This document shows positions 1 through 13,100 of a stretch of DNA of 64,000 nucleotides, piece after piece (the stretch's first letter is position 1; each line of letters begins with the position of its first letter). The notes under the pieces are model-generated. The model was not told the origin of the DNA and did no database searches. It was given only the letters and a program-made list of their open reading frames with translations. The position numbers were made by a program, and so were the translations under genes. Origin of the DNA: Eremophila alpestris peregrina (taxonomy: Eukaryota > Chordata > Aves > Passeriformes > Alaudidae). The stretch is taken from assembly GCA_009792885.1 (NCBI GenBank), contig WMCF01000006.1, positions 5,322,444 through 5,386,443 of the forward strand, in the 5' to 3' direction.

Positions 1-126
1 GAAAATTATTGCTAATCTTGATGTGCCACTTCTTTTAAAGGAATATAATAAATATTTTGCTTTTTTTAAGGTGTTGTCAAGTCTGGTAGTCATGCCTGTG
101 TTGTTTCTATTCCAAAATGCTTATAG

Positions 127-832
127 GGTTGGTCATGCTGCAAGAGAAGAACAACAGATTTTTCTGACTTCTTAAGCATTGCGGTATGTACTCGTGATTA
201 TTTACAATTTTTACACTCATCATGTGATGGTGATTAATGCTAAATGATGCATGTGCTTTCATGTTTTAAATTAGCCTACCTTTGTTAAAACTGTCTTAAT
301 TCTTATATGCTCTGTTTTAATTCATATAATGCTGAAGTCGAGGCTCATTTTCAAGCTTCAATTTTTAAAATTATCCAAATAGGTTTTGATAGAACTATAT
401 GCTAATAAAGAAGGATGGTCAACATTTATTGCTGTTTTTCTTGACTACAGAAAGTATGCATAACTTATATCTGGAATGAGAATATTTTCCACTTTAGTGG
501 TAGGGTTTCCTTTGCACCCAGTGTTTAGAATGGTCTAAAGGAGAAGATGGAGGTGAAGAATTGAGTCAAGAAAACTTGTAGAAGTTCTTGTTAATTTTTC
601 ATGCACACGACCATATATAAATGTGTTTCATGCATTTATATATAAATAAAAACATCTGCTTTCCACAATAGGGCTGTACAAAGGGCCTCCATAACAGTGA
701 GAAACCTCCTGAGCCTGTTAAACCAGAAGTCAAAACTACCTCGGAACGAAAGGAGCTAGCTGAACTGAAACCCAAATTTCAAGAACACATAATTCAGGCA
801 CCAAAACCATTGGAAACAATTAAGAGGCCAAG
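127..832 (+). CDS. CHORDC1: CHORDC1 exons encoding the end of CHORD1 and the linker
   Basis: Exon 127-183 (57 nt) encodes GWSCCKRRTTDFSDFLSIA. Exon 672-832 (161 nt) opens with GCTKGLHNSEKPPEP. The cysteine pair in WSCC and the Cys and His of GCTKGLH are part of the zinc-ligand set of the CHORD fold; the earlier ligands of this domain lie left of the window. The donor of the first exon is GCG|GTATGT. The second exon ends inside a serine codon that exon 1419-1519 completes. Confidence 0.93.
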
Positions 833-3800
833 GTATGGTATATGAAACTGAAGGTTTTCCAAATTTGTAGTCAGTTGGCCAAGTTAAAACTTGCTTGGTT
901 ATTCAGAGTTGTACAGTTCATATAGTGTAGAAATTCCAAAACTAACCATAGAAGACCTCGGTTTTGGTAGCAGTGATGATGTTATCTTAAGCTTCAAAAT
1001 ATGAGAAAAGAATTCTGGTTATGACAAAGTGCTTGATCTTTCAGAATTTAGATCCACAAGGAAGCAAAAATTGAAGTCTATAACCTCATAGCTTAAAATG
1101 CCACTAGAAGCCATGCTAAGTGTTTTAAAGAGTAATAAAAATCACTTTGGGGTGCTTGTATTTAGATTCTTTAGTATCTCTGATTTATTTTTATTTTTGT
1201 TGAGTGTTTAGGATTTCCAGTTGAAAGCCAAGATTGCTTTCTAAGTTTTTAGTCTGTTTTTTTAATAAACAATAAGGAGTGACATTTACAAATGTATTTT
1301 TTTTGTTGAAGGGAGATTTAAAAGAAATAGCCTTGTAGGAAGATTAAAAGGTACTACTATGTCTTCTATAAATTCTTTCTCATGAAGTAAGTTGACACTA
1401 ATACCTGGACTTTTTTAGCCCAGATGAGCCAATGACAAATTTGCAGCTGAAAGTGTCAGCTTCCTTGAAACAAGCTCTTGATAAACTGAAACTGTCATCA
1501 GAAAATGAAGGGAGAAAAGGTAAGGAGGCAGAGAGATTAGGTAGGTATGTTATGCTAAGTGTCACACAAATAAATGAAATGCTGATCTTGCCATTTCTGA
1601 AGTGATAGTTTCCTGCAATTATATTCTTTTTCTTAAAAATCTGGGAAATACCTTCCAGTCCAGGGAATGATGGTTGAAGTTCAGAATGTGGATAACATGG
1701 AGACTTGGTTGTCAGGAGAAGTATATTGTCCTTAGCATTATTTGAACTGTGTCTTTTCTAAGATTTCCTGGTTAAAATGGACATAATGGGAACATCCATT
1801 TCCTAATATGTGACTGACAGAGTTACCAAGAAATGAACCTTACTCCCTATTGTTGCAGAGACAGTATCATACATAAATTGATGAAATTCCTCTGAAGAGT
1901 AGTTGGTTCTCCCTTCTCTGTTTTTCCTCTTTCTTCTTCCCACAATTAATTTGGAATTTGGTTCCAGAATTACACTGCTGCTTAAGAAACTTTATAATTT
2001 CAACCTACACTTGTGGCTATTTTATGCTCTTTTGTTCTTGTGCCAAACAAGTTTAGCTCTTCTTTCTCCATGGTATCCAGATTATTTCTTTGTGTGTATT
2101 TATAGACAGTAGTTGAAGCCTTTTATATTCTTAGCTTTACAAAACTGAGCAAGATGAATGATTGTTGACTTGCCCTGTGATTGTAATGATCCTCTTCATC
2201 TTTTTTTTATTTACCCCACATAAAATATGTAAAGAAATAGAGCCTAGAATTTGATGCATAGGTAATACAGCTTTTGGAATGTTTCTTTGTACGTCTCTGG
2301 CAGATTTCAGTGTCAGGCAGAAAATAGAGGCTTGAAGAGGGAGGTTTTTCTGATCTCGTTGGCTCATTTTAATTCTTAATAAAAGCAGTGTTCAGTAGAT
2401 TATATGATTCATTTGCTGTTTTCTATAATATTCTGTTTACAGAGGAAGATAGTGATGAAATCAAGATTGGGACGGCATGTAAAAATGCAGGCTGTTCAAA
2501 AGTAAGTGGTTCAGCTGTACTCTAAATCCAGCTGTTCAGCTGTTAAGTGAGCAGTTTTGGTGGGTTTTGGTTGGGTTTCTTTTGTGTGTGTGTGCTACAA
2601 GTTAATTTGGAAAAGGCACAAAGTCCATTGGGTTTAACAAATGCACATTTGATAACACGCTGTAGTATGGACAAATGTGAGTTGTTTGCAGAAAGTCGAT
2701 TTTCTTTTTTTTTAAGCTGTCATGAACTTGTGATTAATAAGCTTGCCAAATCCGTGGTACTGATGTGTTTCAGCTTAACATACTACATACAATATTGGTG
2801 AGAGGTGGCTTACTGATAACACTTGAGTTGCTCATCATCTAACAAAGCTCTGGTGGAAGTAAACTTTGGCAGTCTTTGTGTTGGGAAGAACTGATCTGAT
2901 ATTCAGTGGCTAAGTTGTATATTGTTTATTTTACTTTCTTTTGAGAATCCATGTGTTTTATGAATGATGAATTTATTTTCAAGTTACTGTTTTCTCTGAA
3001 TGTGTAGAGTATTTTAAAGACAGAAATCTCTGAGGCTCTGCAGTGACCTTAATGAGCATAGGTGATGTCACCATTGATGTGTGCCATTCAACTAACACGA
3101 AGTACACCTTCTTAGCAGTGCCAGAGAACTTTGTGAAGGAAGGTTGAATGGTTACTTTGATAAGCTAGGACAAGCCATTAGATATAGATTATTTACCCAA
3201 AAGCTTTGTTGTACTTTGGTCATTATTGCTGGTTTTTGTTGTGTTTTCTGGTTTTTTTTCCTTACTCCAAATCCTGTAGCAGTAATACTCTTAAAATGTT
3301 TTGTCCCACCAGACATACGAAGGACCACACAGTGCAGAAGAAGTATGTATATACCATTCTGGTGTACCTATATTCCATGAAGGGTTAGTATTCAGCTAGC
3401 TTGCATTTTTGTACCTGTGCTCTGTGAAGGGTTAGTATGCAGTTAACTTCAGTTTTTTTAACAGGTTTTTTAATTTAATGTTTTAAATATTATAGTCTGT
3501 TGTGTGTTGGTGTTTTCTTTGTAGACGTTGCCTTGATTAATTCTGTATTCCCTTTCAGTCAAAAATGGCAGTGCTAAAGTAACAGTAATATTGCATAAAG
3601 AAAAGATCTTAAATGTTCACAGTAAATAGTGTCCTAAATACTGTTTGTTAATTTGCACACTTTCAAGGATGAAGTATTGGAGCTGTTGTAAAAGGAAAAC
3701 TTCTGACTTCAATACATTTTTAGCTCAGGAAGGCTGCACAAGAGGAACACACGTATGGACTAAAAAGGATGCAGTAAGTAGCATTAAGATAGCATTCTCT

Positions 3801-6299
3801 GACTGGCCATTCTGAATTTTGAATACTGAAATGTAGTTTGTAGCTTGATTGAGTTACTACTGTAGCTGAGCTATTACAGATCATTACCTCTAGCATAATG
3901 TGGAGGATGCTAGGTACAGGAGGAAAACTGAGAAATGGAGTGTGCAGTAGTCTGTGGTACAGGTGTACTTGATTCTTTAAGAATATTATAGAATATTAAT
4001 AATGGACCAAAACACTTGAAAAACATTATTTGGTCACACAATGGATATAGGTGAACACAAAGTTCTTGTTACGAATTGTGGGTTGCTGAGGCAAAATGGG
4101 TTGGACACTGCAACATCAGGGATGTTTAACAGAAAAAAATAAAGATATAAGAAGTGTAGTTTTTTTACCTCATTCTAGAGCAATTACTTCACAAATCCTT
4201 TCCTTCTTTTAAATCTTGCAATTGCTGCTTGCTTTGAAGATACATATTTTTGTTCAAGAATTACTTGAGAGTGCAGAAAGTTGGGATTAAAAAAAAGCTG
4301 AAGTCATGAGATTGAAGCAGGAGAGTACAGAAAAAGAAAGTAAAGAATTTACCCACATGTAAAGAAGCCATGTGTATATTAACTGTGTGTATTGAGATAA
4401 TGGACTTCTATCCTACAAGGGGTTTTTTTACTTTACTTTTTGTTTTCATTTTGAGGGTTTTTTCACAGTTTACTACTTCTGCATCAGAGAACAGAGGGTA
4501 ATAAATTTTTTTTTGAAGGAGTCATGGCATTCTTTCTCTTCATTCAGTTCCTTTCTGTAACCTGCTGGCTAACTGTCATCTTGGAAAGGAAGTTGGTCCC
4601 CCAAGTAACATTTTTTTCGTTGTTTTTTGTTTGAGAGGGAGATACTGAAATACTTAATAAAAAGATTTGCAAGTGGAGTCTTGCAGTCTCCTGTGAAGAT
4701 GAAATACAGTCGTTTATTAGCTATGCTAATTGGCTATTAAAAAACATCCTGGGCATTTATGCTGTTAATCTTGTAAAAAAATATTCTAATGTAATTCTTT
4801 TTATCCTGTACCTTTTTCCTAATACAGAGTACAAAAGTAGTTCCATGCAGGCATGATTGGCACCAGACTGGAGGAGAAGTGACTATTTCTGTATATGCTA
4901 AAAACTCTGTCCCTGACCTGAGCTACGTAGAAGCGAACAGCACAATGGTGAGCCTCTACCTTTACATCAGCACATTGAACTTAGGAAAATCTGCTCAGCT
5001 TTATTTACATGGCAGAGATAGCTTACGACTCTTTTTTGAGTAACAGCTTTTTCTTGGCATTTGTGTTTGTTCAAGTATATATAGCTTTTTTTTCTCCCTT
5101 CTGTTTGGACATCTGCACTTCATTGTGTGGGTTTTTTAAAAGCTGCAATACAGTATGCAAAAAAAAAAATCTTTATTTTGACTTCCATAATTAAAACCCA
5201 AGTGTGATGGGTTTGCATCACCATATGTATAAATAATTATAGATTCAGCATTTAGTTTTATTTGACTGAATGTAATTTGATACCATTCTTCATTGTATGC
5301 TGTTTCACAGCTACTGATATTAAACAGGTGTTAAAAGGCTTCTCTAATTTCTTTATCTGAAATGGTAAGCTACCAGTGATCACTGTTGACAGCAACTGTA
5401 TCAGAATCTATTAAAATAGATACTCACTTCCATTTCTGAGGGGCAATTTTATCACTTTGGTCATTGTAGGATCCAAGTCCTAACATGGTATATTCTGTTT
5501 AAACATGCTTGAGGTGTCAGATGTTTTATTAACATGATAATTTTTTTTTTTTATTTTCTGTTGTTTTTCCTGTAAAGGTAAATATCCATATTGTATTTGA
5601 AGGAGAAAAGGAGTTTCATCGCAGTGTGCAGTTATGGGGAGTAAGTATAAAAATATTTTTTCTATTAAAAAGAAACAAACAAAAAATCAAACAGAAAACC
5701 CCAGAAGGAAAACAAAACACGAGCCTTTAGCTTTTTCTCTTTCCAAATGGTTTGGTTTTCCTCATTAATCTGTTTTTTGAAAGAATTTCCATTGCATGAC
5801 ATGGAGTAATTACATTTAAATCTGAATGTAATGATGCAGGAGATTCAGTGTGACATCATAATGGGCACTGCTTTGTATAGAAATTGGCCTTCCAAGGTCC
5901 TTTCTGATCCCAACCTCATCTATGCAGTGTTGCAGAAAACTGTTACTTGTGTTTGTTAGATATGGATAGGCATATGTTTGGGCCATAAACATTCTATAGC
6001 TTGGGAATGGGAAACAGCTGGTTTTTCAAGATACCAGAGGAATCTTTATCTACCTAAACATCTACTGAAATTTAGTGATGAGGTACTCCCTAACTTAATT
6101 CCCCAGTGTCTAGCAGTCTGTTAAACTGAAGTGTGAAATACCTTTTCTGTTCCAGGTGATCGATGTAAAGAGGAGTTATGTGAACATGACCGCTACAAAG
6201 ATTGAGCTCACTATGAGAAAAGCAGAGCCCCTGCTCTGGGCAAGTCTGGAGTTACCAGTGTCCAACACACAACCAAAACAGGAGAGTTCAGATCAATAA
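127..6299 (+). CDS. CHORDC1: CHORDC1 (CHORD-containing protein 1 / morgana), 3' part, nine exons
   Basis: Zinc-binding HSP90 co-chaperone with two CHORD domains and a C-terminal CS (p23-like) domain. Coding exons, all with AG/GT borders and continuous phase, are 127-183, 672-832, 1419-1519, 2443-2501, 3313-3383, 3668-3773, 4828-4947, 5578-5640 and 6156-6299 (stop TAA 6297-6299). They total 882 nt, or 293 residues. The human protein has 332, so about 38 N-terminal residues (start of CHORD1) lie left of the window. Visible order: end of CHORD1 (GWSCC, DFSDFL, GCTKGLH), a charged linker (KPPEPVKPEVKTT), CHORD2 (CKNAGC through GCTRGTH), then CS domain (CRHDWHQTGG through MRKAEPLLWASLEL) and a short polar tail ending in QESSDQ. 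The tail differs from the lysine-rich mammalian tail I recall; the core is close to identical. No frameshift or stop interrupts it. The gene converges on NAALAD2. Identification rests on family motifs and recalled human sequence. Confidence 0.96.
2443..3773 (+). CDS. CHORDC1: CHORDC1 exons encoding CHORD2
   Basis: Exons 2443-2501, 3313-3383 and 3668-3773 together give a complete second CHORD domain: CKNAGC, then VCIYHSGVPIFHEGMKYWSCC, DFNTFLAQEGC and RGTH. The Cys and His pattern repeats that of CHORD1. CHORD2 is known to contribute to nucleotide-dependent HSP90 binding in this family. The acceptor at 2441-2442 is followed by a second AG; only the first keeps the frame, because the second would bring a stop within two codons. 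Confidence 0.93.
4828..6299 (+). CDS. CHORDC1: CHORDC1 exons encoding the CS (p23-like) domain and C-terminus
   Basis: Exons 4828-4947 (40 codons), 5578-5640 (21 codons) and 6156-6299 (47 codons plus TAA) are all phase 0. They encode CRHDWHQTGGEVTISVYAKN, VNIHIVFEGEKEF and VIDVKRSYVNMTATKIEL, the beta-sandwich CS domain used for HSP90 interaction. The domain ends at ASLEL and is followed by 14 polar residues. Confidence 0.93.
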
Positions 6300-7630
6300 C
6301 AATTCCAAGAGACAAGTTATTTCCCATGATGAAGTGGTGACTTGCTACTGTAATCAAATATTTAACTTTTATATAGATTTCATTTTTTTTTCAATGCTAG
6401 ATCATCTGTTCCCTTCTAGAGAGAAATTTGACGCACAGTAAGTGGGGGTGTAAACTTGAAAGGGTAACAGTTATTTCTGCTCTTGCTCCCATGGGTATGT
6501 TTATGCTAGATGCAATGTCTCCATGGGAATTTAGAGCTAAACAGCTCTTGCCCTTTGCTTGCAGCCTTCCCTACCATGCACTGACTATCCCAGTAGATGT
6601 GCTTTCTGTTCACAGTGAGTTTCTTTGTTTTTCAGCGGTTCTGTTTAGACTGGAGGTGTTTGGTAGCCCATGTTAAATTCAACACTGTTAGGAAGTATAC
6701 GGTAATCCAGATAAAAAAGCTGAATTTGAACTGATTAGCATGTAGTTCCACATCTAGATTAAAAGGTTACATAAACAGAAACATTAAGTTGTACACTTGC
6801 AGACTTTCATGTTCTGAAACGAAGGTTTGTTTCAATACCTGTTGGCTATGGAGGGATGAAATAATTGCTATAATTCCAAGGATTTCAGTACTTGATGACT
6901 CCTGCTGTCTTTCATGTATCAAAGCAGATTAGGTTACAATTAAAAGAAAGGTGGCAAAAAGGGATTTTTTTTTTTACTCCTTTACATTTGCTATTTGAAT
7001 AGATAAATATAAAAGCAAATGTACAGTGAAATGACTGTATAACTTAGTATTTCAGCTGTGAAGAGTTTGCAAACAGCAAACTATTGTAAAATTACCAAAG
7101 TGCTGTATATATTTGACAGCCTTTAGAATGTATAGTCTGTCCTATTCTACAACATTGAAAATCTCAAGAGTCTTCTCAAAATAGGTGAATATGTGTAGTA
7201 GGAGAAGCCAGGACACACTGGAGGTGTTTTCATAAAACAATGTTTCCGCATAGATGTGTGTATCTCTTGATTCTGAGGATGGTCATCTAAGAACTGCAGT
7301 TATATACAGGACAAATCTTAGGAGAAACAACATGCTTTAAAACGTCTGTCTCAAATTGCAGTTGTACCTCTGAATCAAAGTACTTTAAAAGAATACTGTA
7401 TCTTTTTAACAGAGGGTAATTAGAAATCAAGACCTTAGTTTTGTTTCAAATTCATCAGTAAAGGTATGTGGCTGAAAACAGGATAGCTGTAAAAATGAGA
7501 TTTTTTATCCAAGCAGCAACACACACAAAGTAACATTGCTTTCTATTTCTGCTTGGAATAATTTCTTAGTTTTGGCTTGCAGCTGAAATAAATATGTTTT
7601 CTTATAAAAATAATAAAAAGTGCACACCAT
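6300..7630 (+). other. CHORDC1: Probable CHORDC1 3' UTR with polyadenylation signals
   Basis: This is AT-rich non-coding sequence directly after the stop codon. AATAAA hexamers lie at 7587-7592 and 7612-7617, followed by GT-rich sequence (cattgtttattgtg), as expected around a cleavage site. A 3' UTR of about 1.3 kb is plausible for this gene. The true end cannot be fixed without transcript data. Confidence 0.5.
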
Positions 7631-8126
7631 TGTTTATTGTGCCTAATCCTATATATGTAGACAATAGGTCTTATGGACTGTTAAAATGCATGGATGCTCA
7701 TCTACCAACCTTGGCAGACCTGGAACAGCGTCAGGAGAAGCACAGGGTGTAGTAAAGGCATTCTGAAGTGAAGTACAGATTTCTAAGTATCTTGCTGTTT
7801 CCCATTAAGTATGATTTCACTTGAGCTCAGACTTCTGTCTCTAATAGTACTTGAAGTCCTACTTCATGCCTAAAGTAGTAGGAGATGCATTACCAAAGAA
7901 GCCATCCCTGAACACCAAGAAAGTAACACTGGTGATACAAATATATATATATATGTACACATATATAAAATTGTTTTGGTGCTTCTCTACCTTCATTTCA
8001 AGATCCTTTGTCCTTGATTACTTAGTTTGAGCATGGTTTCCTACTCCCATGGGCCCTTCTAAGAAATTTCAGCTTCAAGTTCTGCTGTATAGATTCTGTT
8101 AACCTCTATAATGCCTTTTTTTTTTT

Positions 8127-8138
8127 NNNNNNNNNNNN
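8127..8138. other. Assembly gap (12 N)
   Basis: Twelve consecutive N follow a run of T bases (8116-8126). The gap was probably left at a homopolymer that short reads could not cross. It is intergenic and affects no gene. Confidence 0.97.
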
Positions 8139-9844
8139 TTAGTTTGAAAATGTCAGGTACTGCAAAGTGATAGGGTACAAGCTTATAAAATATGTTTCTG
8201 CCAGGTGGTCCTCTGAAAATTGAACAGATGTTCCTTGATGTGTTCCGAACCATCAAGTGGAGTACTTGCTAGTATGACACTGAGCACATCAGTGGGTGAA
8301 AAGTTCTAGATAGCTGTAGCTACTGGCATGCTGTCTGTGTTTGTGTGTGCAGAACTCTGAACTTGGACAGCAAAATTAGCAGTGCTTAAACGCCAGGATA
8401 AAGTTCTTGTTTAACAAGCAAGTTCAAATGTGTCTATCCATATGGATGTGTAAATATCTTAAATATGTTAAAAATATGTGGAAAACATATTTTCACTTAA
8501 TTTGCATCCTCATGTGCTGTAGGTTTACATAATGTAAAACATATTTTAAAGAACTACATGGAAAATGGAATTCCTTGGGAAAACAGAATTTCTGTTTTTT
8601 AAATAAGTCATATTTTGCCTTAGTGCACTAAACCCTAAATGGAGAGAAATGTGGATGAATGGACCATCTGCTGTGAATGCTGCAGGCTTTGGGATCCTGT
8701 AACTACTTGTTACACTCTTTCAAACTATGTTCTGCTGGCCATAAGTGGGAGAAAGCTCCTGTAAACACAGTCTCTAATTTTGCTTTTGCTTTTTATTCAT
8801 TTCTCCTGCTCTTCTCCTGTTGTTCATACATTCAGCACAAAAGATACTTCAGGTGTTCTATATAATGACTCTCCCCATTAGTGCCAATGCAACCGCTTTT
8901 TAAACTTACCCGTTTTAAAAAAGCAAGCTAACAAATCAAAGAACCCATAAAAGCCCCACCAGCTTTGGTCAGGCACGAAAGTATAGATTTTACAATAACA
9001 GCATATTTATTTTTTCATTTTTTTCATATTTTCTATGAACTGGGATGCTTTTCAAAATAGATAAACCTTCAGATGGCCTAGACTGCCATAAACTGTCTGT
9101 TTAACTGCAGCAATTCTTAGCAGGTTTTTATAAACAAATGTCTGCATCTATCCTGAAGCTGCAAGAGCTGTATCACTCTATGAATTTGTGTGTTTTGAGC
9201 AGTTGCTCACAACAGGCTTCAACACACCAAGGGTTGATCCTGGTGTTTCATGAAGTGACATTTTGACATGCATAGTGGTAGCAGATGCTTTGATGGAATA
9301 TTGGCTTGGCTGTAGCTTTTTAGTAAGTGTGGAGAGAAGGTGAGGCCAACTCTAAGTGTACTAAACCAATCACGAGTGATACTTTCCCAAAAGCAAGATT
9401 TGTCAAGTGGGCAAAATGGTTTTTGATCACAGGCTTTCACCTGTCTAATAATATGATACTAAATTGCAAATTAGTATGAACGGGAATACTTGGTGTTGAA
9501 TTAATCCTTTTTTCATGCTTTCAGATGTTGTGCTGTATTTATCAAATTGACCAAGTTGATAGAGTCTAACTATATTTTTATAAATAAGTGTTTAAGAGCT
9601 GTAGTGTGTTTCAGTACGGGTTTACGTGTTACATGTAGAGAAGTGTGTTACATGTAGAGAAGCATGTTCCATGAGTCAGAACTGACTGTCCAGGTGCATA
9701 GAAAACTTTACCTTCACAATCCCTTTATAATATGAAAAATTGCATGGGTATACAAGTTCATGACAGAAATCTTAATGTTTTCCCTCATGTATGAGCCTAT
9801 TTTCCTATCTAAAATAACATATTTTGTACCTAACATTACATCCC

Positions 9845-10110
9845 AGCTAACAAGTGATAGGATGAGAGGAAATGGCCTCAAGTTGTACCAGGGGAGGCTT
9901 AGATCAGATGTTTGGAAAAACTATTTTCATGGAAAGGGTTGTCAGGCATTAGAACAAGCTGTCCAGGGAAGCTGTGCAGTCACCATGCCTGGGGGTGTTC
10001 AAAAAATGTGGGTATGGCACTTAAGGGCATGGTTTAATGGGGAACATGGTGGTGGTGCTACCTTGGTGGTGATCTTAGAGGTTTTTCCAATCTTAACAGT
10101 TCTATGATCT
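9845..10110 (+). mobile_element. CR1 LINE fragment, 3' end, plus orientation
   Basis: The sequence follows the CR1 3' portion: aggatgagaggaaatggcct, then ttagatcagatgtttgg, 'ctgtccagggaagctg', and 'ggttttt' leading to the typical terminal ttctatgatct. It is 5'-truncated, as CR1 copies usually are. It is degenerate, with an open frame on the same strand that is only a decayed remnant. Confidence 0.85.
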
Positions 10111-13100
10111 TGTATCTGTAACAACATTTCTTGGAGGAATTGGAATTTATGTGAAGTGTTAATACACTGCTAAGCACAGGGCTGATCAGCTACTCTGACT
10201 CTGAGGTCATACATGGCACTGATACAACTGACAAAAAATCTTCCATTGGATGGTATTCTGGATTGTATACATTATCAAGTCACCATTTCAGTAGTGTAGG
10301 AATTAGTTTTACTAGGAATTTTGCCTTGGAAGAAAAATATGCCTATTCTACATAATGATGCATTTTTGGCTTGCATTCTTAAACATGGCATGAGTATTGA
10401 TTAAATAAATACTGTACCTGTTAATGATTGGTCTTTCCCAATTTGCTACTAAATTTATTTTACTTCTGTTCAGGAAGGAGATACTTTTTAAAGTAATGAG
10501 TTATGTGTCTGGAACACTGTTTTAGGGTGGTAATAATTTTGCCATTGTAAGAGTCTTGAATTACAGTTGAAGAGGAGATGAATTTTCGCATGGCTGTTTG
10601 ATTCTGCACATTCATAAAACTTACACACAGAAATTAATCTCATGTCTTCATGCTCTAGTTTTTTTCTAAATGTATTCAATAAAATTCTTATTTCATGCTG
10701 GTTGCATTTGGGGTTGGCTTTTGACTCGTTTTGTTATGGGTGAGAACTTCCCTGTTAGTTTGCAACATGGTTGTTGAAGTGAAACATAAGTGGACATTTT
10801 CCACCTGTGAGTCTGTAGAAGAAGAAACTGACCACCAAGGGGTTTTTCCCCACCTGTAGTTCCTTTCTTTGCTTGTTGCTTTCTAATGCTACAGCCCAGT
10901 CAGGATATGTGAGTTTTGCAGAAATCTGAGTGTGATTACTGAGATGGGGGTCTGCATTCATAGAAATAGTTCAGTCAAAGAATGTTGAGCTACATATAAT
11001 AATATATAATAATAATTCCAGATACAGTGGCTTTTTCTAAAGTTGCTGAAGATACTGTTGCTTGGATGATTTTTTCTGGTTTCTTGGAAAAAGAAGATAC
11101 TTTTCAAAACCTCTGGCATTCATTCAGCGTAGAAAAGGGTTCACCTCTTGAAGCCTGATATCTTCTATGGTAATAAATACTTGGTGTTTTCCCAAAGTTT
11201 GGGATAGATGTTTTAACCAGAGGGTAACCAAGGTATTGTCACAGGCATAACAAATCAGTCCACAGTCAAAGGAGTGTTAAACAAAAAAGGAAGTATTCTT
11301 TTGAATGAAATATTTTTGTTACCTACTGGAAATGAGTATTTGAAGAGTTAGTTCCTTGTTCAATTTTAATGAAAGCTGCATTGCAACAAAATTCATTTAA
11401 AGCTACCTGGAGGCAGCTCTGTTACTTTACAATGATCTATGAAATACTTTTAGTCCAGCAAGCTTTTTCTTTAAAATGTGATTTAAACCTATGATAAATA
11501 TTGATACTGCAATATTACTGATGAATTCCATCCTTTGGAGAAAACTAACCTAATGTGCTTAACCTAATTTGCTGCTCCTTAATTGGAAATCAGGCTTGGG
11601 TATAAGGAGGCAGAGTTGCTACAGTGTGCTTCTATACCCCAAGGGACTTAATTTAGGGTTTTTTTCAAGGAAATGCCTTATAATCAGGTTATATAATTAC
11701 ATACATAAAAAATCCAAATTTTAAGTGTTATACCTGTTGTGAAAGCAGTTGACATTTGGAGTGTCTAGTCATGAGCAAAACCTACAATAAAGAGGTAGTT
11801 TCGGTTCTTTAACTGCAACTTTGTGAACTGGGAGCTTGTTGGCACTTCTGTCAGAGTTTTACTTAACTGGATAACTTAAGTGGGATGCTTGTGCTTTCCA
11901 AGAGTGATTAACAGCTGTAAAGAAGAGAAGGTTGGTAAAACGAATGGAGGATATTGAAATGTAGTTGAAAATAAGCTTTTAAGAAAAAGATTGTCGTATG
12001 TTTATTGAAAAATAATTCGGAGAAGACATGCTAAGGGTAACACAAAACAACTCCCAACAGCTGAACTTGGCAGTGTTTTATCTGTTTTATACTTCCATCA
12101 CATACCTTTGTAAGGGTTAACCTCCTTGCTGTGTGAGCATAGTGGTATTTTTCAGTGCTTCTTTTGCTGTTATTTTTCCTCAACAACATTTTACTTTACA
12201 AAACAGCCAGTTAAATTTGTTGCAATTATTATTAAACAGTTGTATTGGCACATGTTGCCTGAAGGCTTGGGTGTGATTGGGACTTGTACAATGAAAACTG
12301 GCCAAAAATTCAATGTGGTTTGGTGGCAATACCCAAATGCTGAGTGCCTAATTCTTAAGCTAAACCATGTGTCGTTTTAATGAGTTTTTATGTTTCACAA
12401 TTGTATTATATAATGCACATATGTTTTACCTTAAACTGTCCCATAAGGGTAGTTAAATAGGCATAACTATTCAGGAGTTTATTGGAACCTGCAGTGTTGT
12501 ACGTCCTCCCTTTCCCTCCATGCATAGCAGGTGTTCTTAACTGAAGTGGTAAGTATAGTTTTGTGCAGACTGAGCAGTACCTGTGAGAGAGCGGAAAGAT
12601 TTTGCCAGAGCATCTCCATATTCTGGTAATTGTGTTTTGGTACAGAACAGAGTGTAGTGCTGCCTGAGAGGCAAGTGCCAAGTCCTGCAGTTGCATTCTG
12701 AATCCTATACAAATATCTGATCTTCAGGCAGGTTGTTTTCTATCAGACTGCTGATGACAGGAATGATATTTGCAAAACTAAAGTCTAGTCAGGCTGAATT
12801 AGTGAGCAGGGGTGGTTTGAAAATACAGAAAGAAAAGCTGGGTTAATTTCATCTATTTCTCATGTTTACCAGGACTGGACACTTAAGTGTGCATATGGCT
12901 GTGGATAAATAGCTGTCCTTAATGATTGTTCTTTAAAAAACTTGGGACCTTCCTCATGTAGTCCCCAAGTGCCAATCTCTGCTGACAGTTCAATGAATAC
13001 AGGATTCCTGTGGCTGGTAGCATGGCAGAAGCTTCATCCCAGCTCTGCAGGATCCCAGAACCTGCCAGGCTTGCTTTGTCTGAATTTCTTTTAACCTGTC

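Noticed and set aside
970..1040. Box C-like motif gtgatga in a CHORDC1 intron, considered as a C/D snoRNA
   Set aside because: No properly spaced CTGA box D with flanking stem was found.
5885..5935. Short CR1-like text (ccttccaaggtcctttctga) in a CHORDC1 intron
   Set aside because: Too short and diverged for a confident repeat call by eye.
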